A DNA stretch of 64,000 bases. Origin: Hydractinia symbiolongicarpus. Taxonomy: Eukaryota > Cnidaria > Hydrozoa > Anthoathecata > Hydractiniidae. The stretch spans positions 33,145,501-33,209,500 of the forward strand of contig NC_079881.1 in the NCBI RefSeq assembly GCF_029227915.1, read 5' to 3'. The notes beneath the pieces were generated by a model. That model had not been told where the DNA came from and made no database searches. It worked only from the letters and a program-made list of their open reading frames with translations. The translations under genes were made by a program, and so were the position numbers. Positions 1 to 10,882 of this stretch are shown here, piece by piece; within the stretch, counting starts at the first letter, position 1, and the number at the start of each line of letters is the position of its first letter.

Positions 1-364
1 TGCTTCTTTAACGTTGTCGATTGCTTGTGGTTACGGCATTTTGGTCCCCACCTCGCCTTTCCCTTGTGCCACTTAAACAGTTTTCATATGCATAGCCGAA
101 CTAAGACAAGTGTCCGTTGTCGTCGTGAGAGTAAGGGCCAGTGCCGCAACGAGCGCTTTGTCTCCACCACTGATTCGCCATTTACACCTAGAATGCCCAC
201 CGTCTGCGGAAGTGACCAGTTGCGTTGAAAAGAGGCGATGCATAATGTGTCCTGCTTTACACGAAAGGGTTCTTCTCCATTCGGAAGCGAGCAAACAAGA
301 ATTTTTGCGCTTTTCTTGCATTCGACGCAGTCTTCGTGAGCTCAGCAGATTTCTATTTTTAGGC
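1..364 (-). other. Intergenic/promoter part of the first, partial 534-bp unit
   Basis: This stretch lies between U4 copy 1 (365-507) and the next U4 gene, whose 5' end would sit 27 bases left of the window. It holds the PSE of that outside gene at about 19-38, an octamer-like site at 86-93, a Staf-like site at 185-202 and a second octamer-like site at 238-246. At its right end (352-360) is the 3'-box-like signal of copy 1. I see no other RNA or protein gene here. The same content repeats in the 391-bp spacer of every unit. Confidence 0.7.
352..360 (-). terminator. 3'-box-like snRNA 3'-end formation signal (copy 1; repeated every 534 bp)
   Basis: On the minus strand, AAAAATAGA begins about five bases after the end of the U4 terminal hairpin. 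It fits the second half (AAARNNAGA) of the metazoan snRNA 3' box, which directs Integrator-dependent 3'-end formation of RNA polymerase II snRNA transcripts. The GTTT first half is not clear, and the element sits closer to the RNA end than the usual 9-19 nt. I therefore call it 3'-box-like. Confidence 0.55.
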
Positions 365-507
365 ATGGTCCCAGTGGGAACCTCCAAATATTGCAACGCC
401 GGCGATGTTTCACGCCGTCATGCGGGATATTGGGAAAAGTTTTCAATTAGCAATCACCACGCCTCGGTTAAACCTCATTGGCTATGGTAATGCCACTGCG
501 CAAAGCT
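365..507 (-). ncRNA. U4: U4 spliceosomal snRNA, copy 1 (consensus sequence)
   Basis: U4 pairs with U6 in the U4/U6.U5 tri-snRNP and keeps U6 inactive until the spliceosome is activated. The minus strand from 507 begins AGCTTTGCGCAGTGGC, the conserved 5' end that forms stem II with U6. Nucleotides 20-52 form the 5' stem-loop with a perfect kink-turn for the 15.5K/SNU13 protein: bulge AAU at 29-31, G32-A44 and A33-G43 sheared pairs, loop UUUAA. Nucleotides 55-62 (TTGCTAAT) are stem I with U6. Nucleotides 85-115 form the central stem-loop, 116-124 (AATATTTGG) are the Sm site, and 126-141 form the 3' hairpin. Numbering through the kink-turn matches human U4. Several helix changes are compensated (ACCA/TGGU outer stem, GGCG/CGCC central stem), as expected of a working RNA. 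The 3' end is set just past the hairpin and is uncertain by a few bases. Confidence 0.95.
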
Positions 508-552
508 AACCCAACAAGAACGGCAACCATCGCGTGCTTCTTTAACGTTGTC

Positions 553-572
553 GATTGCTTGTGGTTACGGCA
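553..572 (-). promoter_or_regulatory. Proximal sequence element (PSE) of U4 copy 1; repeated every 534 bp
   Basis: Read on the minus strand this is TGCCGTAACCACAAGCAATC at about -65 to -46 from the U4 start. Its core CCGTAAC plus a downstream AAG closely resembles the animal snRNA PSE bound by SNAPc, and the spacing is the standard one. No TATA-like box is present near -25, as expected for an RNA polymerase II snRNA gene rather than a U6-type RNA polymerase III gene. The assignment is by similarity and position only. Confidence 0.7.
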
Positions 573-619
573 TTTTGGTCCCCACCTCGCCTTTCCCTTG
601 TGCGACTTAAACAGTTTTC

Positions 620-627
620 ATATGCAT
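620..627 (-). promoter_or_regulatory. Octamer-like site at about -113 to -120 of U4 copy 1
   Basis: ATATGCAT on the plus strand matches the Oct-1 octamer ATTTGCAT at seven of eight bases, within a short palindrome CATATG/ATGCAT. It lies closer to the start than a usual distal element. It may be incidental. Confidence 0.25.
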
Positions 628-718
628 AGCCGAACTAAGACAAGTGTCCGTTGTCGTCGTGAGAGTAAGGGCCAGTGCCGCAACGAGCGCTTTGTCTCCA
701 CCACTGATTCGCCATTTA

Positions 719-736
719 CACCTAGAATGCCCACCG
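719..736. promoter_or_regulatory. Staf/ZNF143-like distal element of U4 copy 1; repeated every 534 bp
   Basis: CACCTAGAATGCCCACCG matches the Staf/ZNF143 consensus YWCCCRNMATSCMYYRCR at 15 of 18 positions. It lies at about -212 to -229 from the U4 start, where the distal sequence element of animal snRNA genes is normally found. It is present in every unit. Substitutions hit it in the units serving copies 15, 20, 84, 87 and 90. Confidence 0.55.
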
Positions 737-771
737 TCTGCGTAAGTGACCAGTTGCGTTGAAAAGAGGCG

Positions 772-780
772 ATGCATAAT
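772..780 (-). promoter_or_regulatory. Second octamer-like site upstream of U4 copy 1
   Basis: ATTATGCAT on the minus strand, about -265 to -273, is a poor match (six of eight) to the Oct-1 octamer. It lies within 40 bp of the Staf-like site, a usual arrangement in snRNA distal elements. Weak on its own. Confidence 0.25.
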
Positions 781-898
781 GTGTCCTGCTTTACACGAAA
801 GGGTTCTTCTCCATTCGGAAGCGAGCAAACAAGAATTTTTGCGCTTTTCTTGCATTCGACGCAGTCTTCGTGAGCTCAGCAGATTTCTATTTTTAGGC

Positions 899-1041
899 AT
901 GGTCCCAGTGGGAACCTCCAAATATTGCAACGCCGGCGATGTTTCACGCCGTCATGCGGGATATTGGGAAAAGTTTTCAATTAGCAATCACCACGCCTCG
1001 GTTAAACCTCATTGGCTATGGTAATGCCACTGCGCAAAGCT
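899..1041 (-). ncRNA. U4: U4 snRNA, copy 2 (consensus)
   Basis: Identical in the U4 body to copy 1. The spacer just upstream of copy 1 (right of 507) carries two changes: 604 C to G, also seen at 17692, and 743 G to T, which lies a few bases outside the Staf-like site. Confidence 0.93.
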
Positions 1042-1432
1042 AACCCAACAAGAACGGCAACCATCGCGTGCTTCTTTAACGTTGTCGATTGCTTGTGGTT
1101 ACGGCATTTTGGTCCCCACCTCGCCTTTCCCTTGTGCCACTTAAACAGTTTTCATATGCATAGCCGAACTAAGACAAGTGTCCGTTGTCGTCGTGAGAGT
1201 AAGGGCCAGTGCCGCAACGAGCGCTTTGTCTCCACCACTGATTCGCCATTTACACCTAGAATGCCCACCGTCTGCGGAAGTGACCAGTTGCGTTGAAAAG
1301 AGGCGATGCATAATGTGTCCTGCTTTACACGAAAGGGTTCTTCTCCATTCGGAAGCGAGCAAACAAGAATTTTTGCGCTTTTCTTGCATTCGACGCAGTC
1401 TTCGTGAGCTCAGCAGATTTCTATTTTTAGGC

Positions 1433-1575
1433 ATGGTCCCAGTGGGAACCTCCAAATATTGCAACGCCGGCGATGTTTCACGCCGTCATGCGGGATATTG
1501 GGAAAAGTTTTCAATTAGCAATCACCACGCCTCGGTTAATCCTCATTGGCTATGGTAATGCCACTGCGCAGAGCT
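1433..1575 (-). ncRNA. U4: U4 snRNA, copy 3, two substitutions
   Basis: Two bases differ from consensus in the RNA: U4 nt 5 (window 1571) is C instead of T, and nt 36 (window 1540) is A instead of T. Nt 5 lies in stem II with U6, where a U-A pair would become C-A. Nt 36 is in the exposed pentaloop of the 5' stem-loop and is probably tolerated. All other elements are intact, so it may still work with weakened U6 pairing. Confidence 0.88.
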
Positions 1576-1966
1576 AACCCAACAAGAACGGCAACCATCG
1601 CGTGCTTCTTTAACGTTGTCGATTGCTTGTGGTTACGGCATTTTGGTCCCCACCTCGCCTTTCCCTTGTGCCACTTAAACAGTTTTCATATGCATAGCCG
1701 AACTAAGACAAGTGTCCGTTGTCGTCGTGAGAGTAAGGGCCAGTGCCGCAACGAGCGCTTTGTCTCCACCACTGATTCGCCATTTACACCTAGAATGCCC
1801 ACCGTCTGCGGAAGTGACCAGTTGCGTTGAAAAGAGGCGATGCATAATGTGTCCTGCTTTACACGAAAGGGTTCTTCTCCATTCGGAAGCGAGCAAACAA
1901 GAATTTTTGCGCTTTTCTTGCATTCGACGCAGTCTTCGTGAGCTCAGCAGATTTCTATTTTTAGGC

Positions 1967-2643
1967 ATGGTCCCAGTGGGAACCTCCAAATATTGCAACG
2001 CCGGCGATGTTTCACGCCGTCATGCGGGATATTGGGAAAAGTTTTCAATTAGCAATCACCACGCCTCGGTTAAACCTCATTGGCTATGGTAATGCCACTG
2101 CGCAAAGCTAACCCAACAAGAACGGCAACCATCGCGTGCTTCTTTAACGTTGTCGATTGCTTGTGGTTACGGCATTTTGGTCCCCACCTCGCCTTTCCCT
2201 TGTGCCACTTAAACAGTTTTCATATGCATAGCCGAACTAAGACAAGTGTCCGTTGTCGTCGTGAGAGTAAGGGCCAGTGCCGCAACGAGCGCTTTGTCTC
2301 CACCACTGATTCGCCATTTACACCTAGAATGCCCACCGTCTGCGGAAGTGACCAGTTGCGTTGAAAAGAGGCGATGCATAATGTGTCCTGCTTTACACGA
2401 AAGGGTTCTTCTCCATTCGGAAGCGAGCAAACAAGAATTTTTGCGCTTTTCTTGCATTCGACGCAGTCTTCGTGAGCTCAGCAGATTTCTATTTTTAGGC
2501 ATGGTCCCAGTGGGAACCTCCAAATATTGCAACGCCGGCGATGTTTCACGCCGTCATGCGGGATATTGGGAAAAGTTTTCAATTAGCAATCACCACGCCT
2601 CGGTTAAACCTCATTGGCTATGGTAATGCCACTGCGCAAAGCT
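1967..2643 (-). ncRNA. U4: U4 snRNA, copies 4 and 5 (consensus)
   Basis: Two consensus genes, at 1967-2109 and 2501-2643, separated by the standard 391-bp spacer. No change was seen in either RNA body. Confidence 0.92.
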
Positions 2644-3034
2644 AACCCAACAAGAACGGCAACCATCGCGTGCTTCTTTAACGTTGTCGATTGCTTGTGG
2701 TTACGGCATTTTGGTCCCCACCTCGCCTTTCCCTTGTGCCACTTAAACAGTTTTCATATGCATAGCCGAACTAAGACAAGTGTCCGTTGTCGTCGTGAGA
2801 GTAAGGGCCAGTGCCGCAACGAGCGCTTTGTCTCCACCACTGATTCGCCATTTACACCTAGAATGCCCACCGTCTGCGGAAGTGACCAGTTGCGTTGAAA
2901 AGAGGCGATGCATAATGTGTCCTGCTTTACACGAAAGGGTTCTTCTCCATTCGGAAGCGAGCAAACAAGAATTTTTGCGCTTTTCTTGCATTCGACGCAG
3001 TCTTCGTGAGCTCAGCAGATTTCTATTTTTAGGC

Positions 3035-3177
3035 ATGGTCCCAGTGTGAACCTCCAAATATTGCAACGCCGGCGATGTTTCACGCCGTCATGCGGGATAT
3101 TGGGAAAAGTTTTCAATTAGCAATCACCACGCCTCGGTTAAACCTGATTGGCTATGGTAATACCACTGCGCAAAGCT
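3035..3177 (-). ncRNA. U4: U4 snRNA, copy 6, kink-turn mutant, probably non-functional
   Basis: Three substitutions fall in this copy, the most of any. U4 nt 32 (window 3146) is C instead of G. G32 forms a sheared pair with A44 in the kink-turn that binds 15.5K/SNU13, so this change should block assembly of the 5' stem-loop proteins. Nt 16 (window 3162) is T instead of C, at the end of stem II with U6. Nt 131 (window 3047) is A instead of C, which opens the loop-closing pair of the 3' hairpin and is shared with copies 43 and 72. The promoter is intact, so the RNA may be transcribed without function. Confidence 0.85.
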
Positions 3178-6100
3178 AACCCAACAAGAACGGCAACCAT
3201 CGCGTGCTTCTTTAACGTTGTCGATTGCTTGTGGTTACGGCATTTTGGTCCCCACCTCGCCTTTCCCTTGTGCCACTTAAACAGTTTTCATATGCATAGC
3301 CGAACTAAGACAAGTGTCCGTTGTCGTCGTGAGAGTAAGGGCCAGTGCCGCAACGAGCGCTTTGTCTCCACCACTGATTCGCCATTTACACCTAGAATGC
3401 CCACCGTCTGCGGAAGTGACCAGTTGCGTTGAAAAGAGGCGATGCATAATGTGTCCTGCTTTACACGAAAGGGTTCTTCTCCATTCGGAAGCGAGCAAAC
3501 AAGAATTTTTGCGCTTTTCTTGCATTCGACGCAGTCTTCGTGAGCTCAGCAGATTTCTATTTTTAGGCATGGTCCCAGTGGGAACCTCCAAATATTGCAA
3601 CGCCGGCGATGTTTCACGCCGTCATGCGGGATATTGGGAAAAGTTTTCAATTAGCAATCACCACGCCTCGGTTAAACCTCATTGGCTATGGTAATGCCAC
3701 TGCGCAAAGCTAACCCAACAAGAACGGCAACCATCGCGTGCTTCTTTAACGTTGTCGATTGCTTGTGGTTACGGCATTTTGGTCCCCACCTCGCCTTTCC
3801 CTTGTGCCACTTAAACAGTTTTCATATGCATAGCCGAACTAAGACAAGTGTCCGTTGTCGTCGTGAGAGTAAGGGCCAGTGCCGCAACGAGCGCTTTGTC
3901 TCCACCACTGATTCGCCATTTACACCTAGAATGCCCACCGTCTGCGGAAGTGACCAGTTGCGTTGAAAAGAGGCGATGCATAATGTGTCCTGCTTTACAC
4001 GAAAGGGTTCTTCTCCATTCGGAAGCGAGCAAACAAGAATTTTTGCGCTTTTCTTGCATTCGACGCAGTCTTCGTGAGCTCAGCAGATTTCTATTTTTAG
4101 GCATGGTCCCAGTGGGAACCTCCAAATATTGCAACGCCGGCGATGTTTCACGCCGTCATGCGGGATATTGGGAAAAGTTTTCAATTAGCAATCACCACGC
4201 CTCGGTTAAACCTCATTGGCTATGGTAATGCCACTGCGCAAAGCTAACCCAACAAGAACGGCAACCATCGCGTGCTTCTTTAACGTTGTCGATTGCTTGT
4301 GGTTACGGCATTTTGGTCCCCACCTCGCCTTTCCCTTGTGCCACTTAAACAGTTTTCATATGCATAGCCGAACTAAGACAAGTGTCCGTTGTCGTCGTGA
4401 GAGTAAGGGCCAGTGCCGCAACGAGCGCTTTGTCTCCACCACTGATTCGCCATTTACACCTAGAATGCCCACCGTCTGCGGAAGTGACCAGTTGCGTTGA
4501 AAAGAGGCGATGCATAATGTGTCCTGCTTTACACGAAAGGGTTCTTCTCCATTCGGAAGCGAGCAAACAAGAATTTTTGCGCTTTTCTTGCATTCGACGC
4601 AGTCTTCGTGAGCTCAGCAGATTTCTATTTTTAGGCATGGTCCCAGTGGGAACCTCCAAATATTGCAACGCCGGCGATGTTTCACGCCGTCATGCGGGAT
4701 ATTGGGAAAAGTTTTCAATTAGCAATCACCACGCCTCGGTTAAACCTCATTGGCTATGGTAATGCCACTGCGCAAAGCTAACCCAACAAGAACGGCAACC
4801 ATCGCGTGCTTCTTTAACGTTGTCGATTGCTTGTGGTTACGGCATTTTGGTCCCCACCTCGCCTTTCCCTTGTGCCACTTAAACAGTTTTCATATGCATA
4901 GCCGAACTAAGACAAGTGTCCGTTGTCGTCGTGAGAGTAAGGGCCAGTGCCGCAACGAGCGCTTTGCCTCCACCACTGATTCGCCATTTACACCTAGAAT
5001 GCCCACCGTCTGCGGAAGTGACCAGTTGCGTTGAAAAGAGGCGATGCATAATGTGTCCTGCTTTACACGAAAGGGTTCTTCTCCATTCGGAAGCGAGCAA
5101 ACAAGAATTTTTGCGCTTTTCTTGCATTCGACGCAGTCTTCGTGAGCTCAGCAGATTTCTATTTTTAGGCATGGTCCCAGTGGGAACCTCCAAATATTGC
5201 AACGCCGGCGATGTTTCACGCCGTCATGCGGGATATTGGGAAAAGTTTTCAATTAGCAATCACCACGCCTCGGTTAAACCTCATTGGCTATGGTAATGCC
5301 ACTGCGCAAAGCTAACCCAACAAGAACGGCAACCATCGCGTGCTTCTTTAACGTTGTCGATTGCTTGTGGTTACGGCATTTTGGTCCCCACCTCGCCTTT
5401 CCCTTGTGCCACTTAAACAGTTTTCATATGCATAGCCGAACTAAGACAAGTGTCCGTTGTCGTCGTGAGAGTAAGGGCCAGTGCCGCAACGAGCGCTTTG
5501 TCTCCACCACTGATTCGCCATTTACACCTAGAATGCCCACCGTCTGCGGAAGTGACCAGTTGCGTTGAAAAGAGGCGATGCATAATGTGTCCTGCTTTAC
5601 ACGAAAGGGTTCTTCTCCATTCGGAAGCGAGCAAACAAGAATTTTTGCGCTTTTCTTGCATTCGACGCAGTCTTCGTGAGCTCAGCAGATTTCTATTTTT
5701 AGGCATGGTCCCAGTGGGAACCTCCAAATATTGCAACGCCGGCGATGTTTCACGCCGTCATGCGGGATATTGGGAAAAGTTTTCAATTAGCAATCACCAC
5801 GCCTCGGTTAAACCTCATTGGCTATGGTAATGCCACTGCGCAAAGCTAACCCAACAAGAACGGCAACCATCGCGTGCTTCTTTAACGTTGTCGATTGCTT
5901 GTGGTTACGGCATTTTGGTCCCCACCTCGCCTTTCCCTTGTGCCACTTAAACAGTTTTCATATGCATAGCCGAACTAAGACAAGTGTCCGTTGTCGTCGT
6001 GAGAGTAAGGGCCAGTGCCGCAACGAGCGCTTTGTCTCCACCACTGATTCGCCATTTACACCTAGAATGCCCACCGTCTGCGGAAGTGACCAGTTGCGTT

Positions 6101-8194
6101 GAAAAGAGGCGATGCATAATGTGTCCTGCTTTACACGAAAGGGTTCTTCTCCATTCGGAAGCGAGCAAACAAGAATTTTTGCGCTTTTCTTGCATTCGAC
6201 GCAGTCTTCGTGAGCTCAGCAGATTTCTATTTTTAGGCATGGTCCCAGTGGGAACCTCCAAATATTGCAACGCCGGCGATGTTTCACGCCGTCATGCGGG
6301 ATATTGGGAAAAGTTTTCAATTAGCAATCACCACGCCTCGGTTAAACCTCATTGGCTATGGTAATGCCACTGCGCAAAGCTAACCCAACAAGAACGGCAA
6401 CCATCGCGTGCTTCTTTAACGTTGTCGATTGCTTGTGGTTACGGCATTTTGGTCCCCACCTCGCCTTTCCCTTGTGCCACTTAAACAGTTTTCATATGCA
6501 TAGCCGAACTAAGACAAGTGTCCGTTGTCGTCGTGAGAGTAAGGGCCAGTGCCGCAACGAGCGCTTTGTCTCCACCACTGATTCGCCATTTACACCTAGA
6601 ATGCCCACCGTCTGCGGAAGTGACCAGTTGCGTTGAAAAGAGGCGATGCATAATGTGTCCTGCTTTACACGAAAGGGTTCTTCTCCATTCGGAAGCGAGC
6701 AAACAAGAATTTTTGCGCTTTTCTTGCATTCGACGCAGTCTTCGTGAGCTCAGCAGATTTCTATTTTTAGGCATGGTCCCAGTGGGAACCTCCAAATATT
6801 GCAACGCCGGCGATGTTTCACGCCGTCATGCGGGATATTGGGAAAAGTTTTCAATTAGCAATCACCACGCCTCGGTTAAACCTCATTGGCTATGGTAATG
6901 CCACTGCGCAAAGCTAACCCAACAAGAACGGCAACCATCGCGTGCTTCTTTAACGTTGTCGATTGCTTGTGGTTACGGCATTTTGGTCCCCACCTCGCCT
7001 TTCCCTTGTGCCACTTAAACAGTTTTCATATGCATAGCCGAACTAAGACAAGTGTCCGTTGTCGTCGTGAGAGTAAGGGCCAGTGCCGCAACGAGCGCTT
7101 TGTCTCCACCACTGATTCGCCATTTACACCTAGAATGCCCACCGTCTGCGGAAGTGACCAGTTGCGTTGAAAAGAGGCGATGCATAATGTGTCCTGCTTT
7201 ACACGAAAGGGTTCTTCTCCATTCGGAAGCGAGCAAACAAGAATTTTTGCGCTTTTCTTGCATTCGACGCAGTCTTCGTGAGCTCAGCAGATTTCTATTT
7301 TTAGGCATGGTCCCAGTGGGAACCTCCAAATATTGCAACGCCGGCGATGTTTCACGCCGTCATGCGGGATATTGGGAAAAGTTTTCAATTAGCAATCACC
7401 ACGCCTCGGTTAAACCTCATTGGCTATGGTAATGCCACTGCGCAAAGCTAACCCAACAAGAACGGCAACCATCGCGTGCTTCTTTAACGTTGTCGATTGC
7501 TTGTGGTTACGGCATTTTGGTCCCCACCTCGCCTTTCCCTTGTGCCACTTAAACAGTTTTCATATGCATAGCCGAACTAAGACAAGTGTCCGTTGTCGTC
7601 GTGAGAGTAAGGGCCAGTGCCGCAACGAGCGCTTTGTCTCCACCACTGATTCGCCATTTACACCTAGAATGCCCACCGTCTGCGGAAGTGACCAGTTGCG
7701 TTGAAAAGAGGCGATGCATAATGTGTCCTGCTTTACACGAAAGGGTTCTTCTCCATTCGGAAGCGAGCAAACAAGAATTTTTGCGCTTTTCTTGCATTCG
7801 ACGCAGTCTTCGTGAGCTCAGCAGATTTCTATTTTTAGGCATGGTCCCAGTGGGAACCTCCAAATATTGCAACGCCGGCGATGTTTCACGCCGTCATGCG
7901 GGATATTGGGAAAAGTTTTCAATTAGCAATCACCACGCCTCGGTTAAACCTCATTGGCTATGGTAATGCCACTGCGCAAAGCTAACCCAACAAGAACGGC
8001 AACCATCGCGTGCTTCTTTAACGTTGTCGATTGCTTGTGGTTACGGCATTTTGGTCCCCACCTCGCCTTTCCCTTGTGCCACTTAAACAGTTTTCATATG
8101 CATAGCCGAACTAAGACAAGTGTCCGTTGTCGTCGTGAGAGTAAGGGCCAGTGCCGCAACGAGCGCTTTGTCTCCACCACTGATTCGCCATTTA

Positions 8195-8212
8195 CACCTA
8201 GACTGCCCACCG
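8195..8212. promoter_or_regulatory. Mutated Staf-like site upstream of U4 copy 15
   Basis: Base 8203 is C instead of A, inside the ATSC core of the Staf-like motif. A second change at 8339 (A to T) lies in the same unit. The same pair occurs five units on (10873, 11009), so the two units share a recent origin. Confidence 0.5.
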
Positions 8213-10864
8213 TCTGCGGAAGTGACCAGTTGCGTTGAAAAGAGGCGATGCATAATGTGTCCTGCTTTACACGAAAGGGTTCTTCTCCATTCGGAAGCGA
8301 GCAAACAAGAATTTTTGCGCTTTTCTTGCATTCGACGCTGTCTTCGTGAGCTCAGCAGATTTCTATTTTTAGGCATGGTCCCAGTGGGAACCTCCAAATA
8401 TTGCAACGCCGGCGATGTTTCACGCCGTCATGCGGGATATTGGGAAAAGTTTTCAATTAGCAATCACCACGCCTCGGTTAAACCTCATTGGCTATGGTAA
8501 TGCCACTGCGCAAAGCTAACCCAACAAGAACGGCAACCATCGCGTGCTTCTTTAACGTTGTCGATTGCTTGTGGTTACGGCATTTTGGTCCCCACCTCGC
8601 CTTTCCCTTGTGCCACTTAAACAGTTTTCATATGCATAGCCGAACTAAGACAAGTGTCCGTTGTCGTCGTGAGAGTAAGGGCCAGTGCCGCAACGAGCGC
8701 TTTGTCTCCACCACTGATTCGCCATTTACACCTAGAATGCCCACCGTCTGCGGAAGTGACCAGTTGCGTTGAAAAGAGGCGATGCATAATGTGTCCTGCT
8801 TTACACGAAAGGGTTCTTCTCCATTCGGAAGCGAGCAAACAAGAATTTTTGCGCTTTTCTTGCATTCGACGCAGTCTTCGTGAGCTCAGCAGATTTCTAT
8901 TTTTAGGCATGGTCCCAGTGGGAACCTCCAAATATTGCAACGCCGGCGATGTTTCACGCCGTCATGCGGGATATTGGGAAAAGTTTTCAATTAGCAATCA
9001 CCACGCCTCGGTTAAACCTCATTGGCTATGGTAATGCCACTGCGCAAAGCTAACCCAACAAGAACGGCAACCATCGCGTGCTTCTTTAACGTTGTCGATT
9101 GCTTGTGGTTACGGCATTTTGGTCCCCACCTCGCCTTTCCCTTGTGCCACTTAAACAGTTTTCATATGCATAGCCGAACTAAGACAAGTGTCCGTTGTCG
9201 TCGTGAGAGTAAGGGCCAGTGCCGCAACGAGCGCTTTGTCTCCACCACTGATTCGCCATTTACACCTAGAATGCCCACCGTCTGCGGAAGTGACCAGTTG
9301 CGTTGAAAAGAGGCGATGCATAATGTGTCCTGCTTTACACGAAAGGGTTCTTCTCCATTCGGAAGCGAGCAAACAAGAATTTTTGCGCTTTTCTTGCATT
9401 CGACGCAGTCTTCGTGAGCTCAGCAGATTTCTATTTTTAGGCATGGTCCCAGTGGGAACCTCCAAATATTGCAACGCCGGCGATGTTTCACGCCGTCATG
9501 CGGGATATTGGGAAAAGTTTTCAATTAGCAATCACCACGCCTCGGTTAAACCTCATTGGCTATGGTAATGCCACTGCGCAAAGCTAACCCAACAAGAACG
9601 GCAACCATCGCGTGCTTCTTTAACGTTGTCGATTGCTTGTGGTTACGGCATTTTGGTCCCCACCTCGCCTTTCCCTTGTGCCACTTAAACAGTTTTCATA
9701 TGCATAGCCGAACTAAGACAAGTGTCCGTTGTCGTCGTGAGAGTAAGGGCCAGTGCCGCAACGAGCGCTTTGTCTCCACCACTGATTCGCCATTTACACC
9801 TAGAATGCCCACCGTCTGCGGAAGTGACCAGTTGCGTTGAAAAGAGGCGATGCATAATGTGTCCTGCTTTACACGAAAGGGTTCTTCTCCATTCGGAAGC
9901 GAGCAAACAAGAATTTTTGCGCTTTTCTTGCATTCGACGCAGTCTTCGTGAGCTCAGCAGATTTCTATTTTTAGGCATGGTCCCAGTGGGAACCTCCAAA
10001 TATTGCAACGCCGGCGATGTTTCACGCCGTCATGCGGGATATTGGGAAAAGTTTTCAATTAGCAATCACCACGCCTCGGTTAAACCTCATTGGCTATGGT
10101 AATGCCACTGCGCAAAGCTAACCCAACAAGAACGGCAACCATCGCGTGCTTCTTTAACGTTGTCGATTGCTTGTGGTTACGGCATTTTGGTCCCCACCTC
10201 GCCTTTCCCTTGTGCCACTTAAACAGTTTTCATATGCATAGCCGAACTAAGACAAGTGTCCGTTGTCGTCGTGAGAGTAAGGGCCAGTGCCGCAACGAGC
10301 GCTTTGTCTCCACCACTGATTCGCCATTTACACCTAGAATGCCCACCGTCTGCGGAAGTGACCAGTTGCGTTGAAAAGAGGCGATGCATAATGTGTCCTG
10401 CTTTACACGAAAGGGTTCTTCTCCATTCGGAAGCGAGCAAACAAGAATTTTTGCGCTTTTCTTGCATTCGACGCAGTCTTCGTGAGCTCAGCAGATTTCT
10501 ATTTTTAGGCATGGTCCCAGTGGGAACCTCCAAATATTGCAACGCCGGCGATGTTTCACGCCGTCATGCGGGATATTGGGAAAAGTTTTCAATTAGCAAT
10601 CACCACGCCTCGGTTAAACCTCATTGGCTATGGTAATGCCACTGCGCAAAGCTAACCCAACAAGAACGGCAACCATCGCGTGCTTCTTTAACGTTGTCGA
10701 TTGCTTGTGGTTACGGCATTTTGGTCCCCACCTCGCCTTTCCCTTGTGCCACTTAAACAGTTTTCATATGCATAGCCGAACTAAGACAAGTGTCCGTTGT
10801 CGTCGTGAGAGTAAGGGCCAGTGCCGCAACGAGCGCTTTGTCTCCACCACTGATTCGCCATTTA

Positions 10865-10882
10865 CACCTAGACTGCCCACCG
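10865..10882. promoter_or_regulatory. Mutated Staf-like site upstream of U4 copy 20
   Basis: Base 10873 is C instead of A in the motif core, linked to A to T at 11009. It is the second copy of the 8203/8339 haplotype. Confidence 0.5.

Noticed and set aside
146-156. GCAACGAGCGC, like a conserved stretch of small-subunit rRNA
   Set aside because: Only 11 bases match. The flanking sequence is unlike rRNA, and it lies in the U4 spacer.
110-490. Open frames of 126, 107 and 94 codons repeated in every 534-bp unit
   Set aside because: They overlap each other on both strands, run through the U4 RNA and its promoter, show no protein-family features, and repeat only because the DNA does. One is cut short (89 codons) by the nt 131 change in three copies without any sign of selection.
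508-898. A second small RNA gene (5S, U5, U6 or tRNA) inside the U4 spacer
   Set aside because: I searched both strands by eye for 5S and tRNA boxes, U6 and U5 signatures and found none. Only promoter-like motifs are there.
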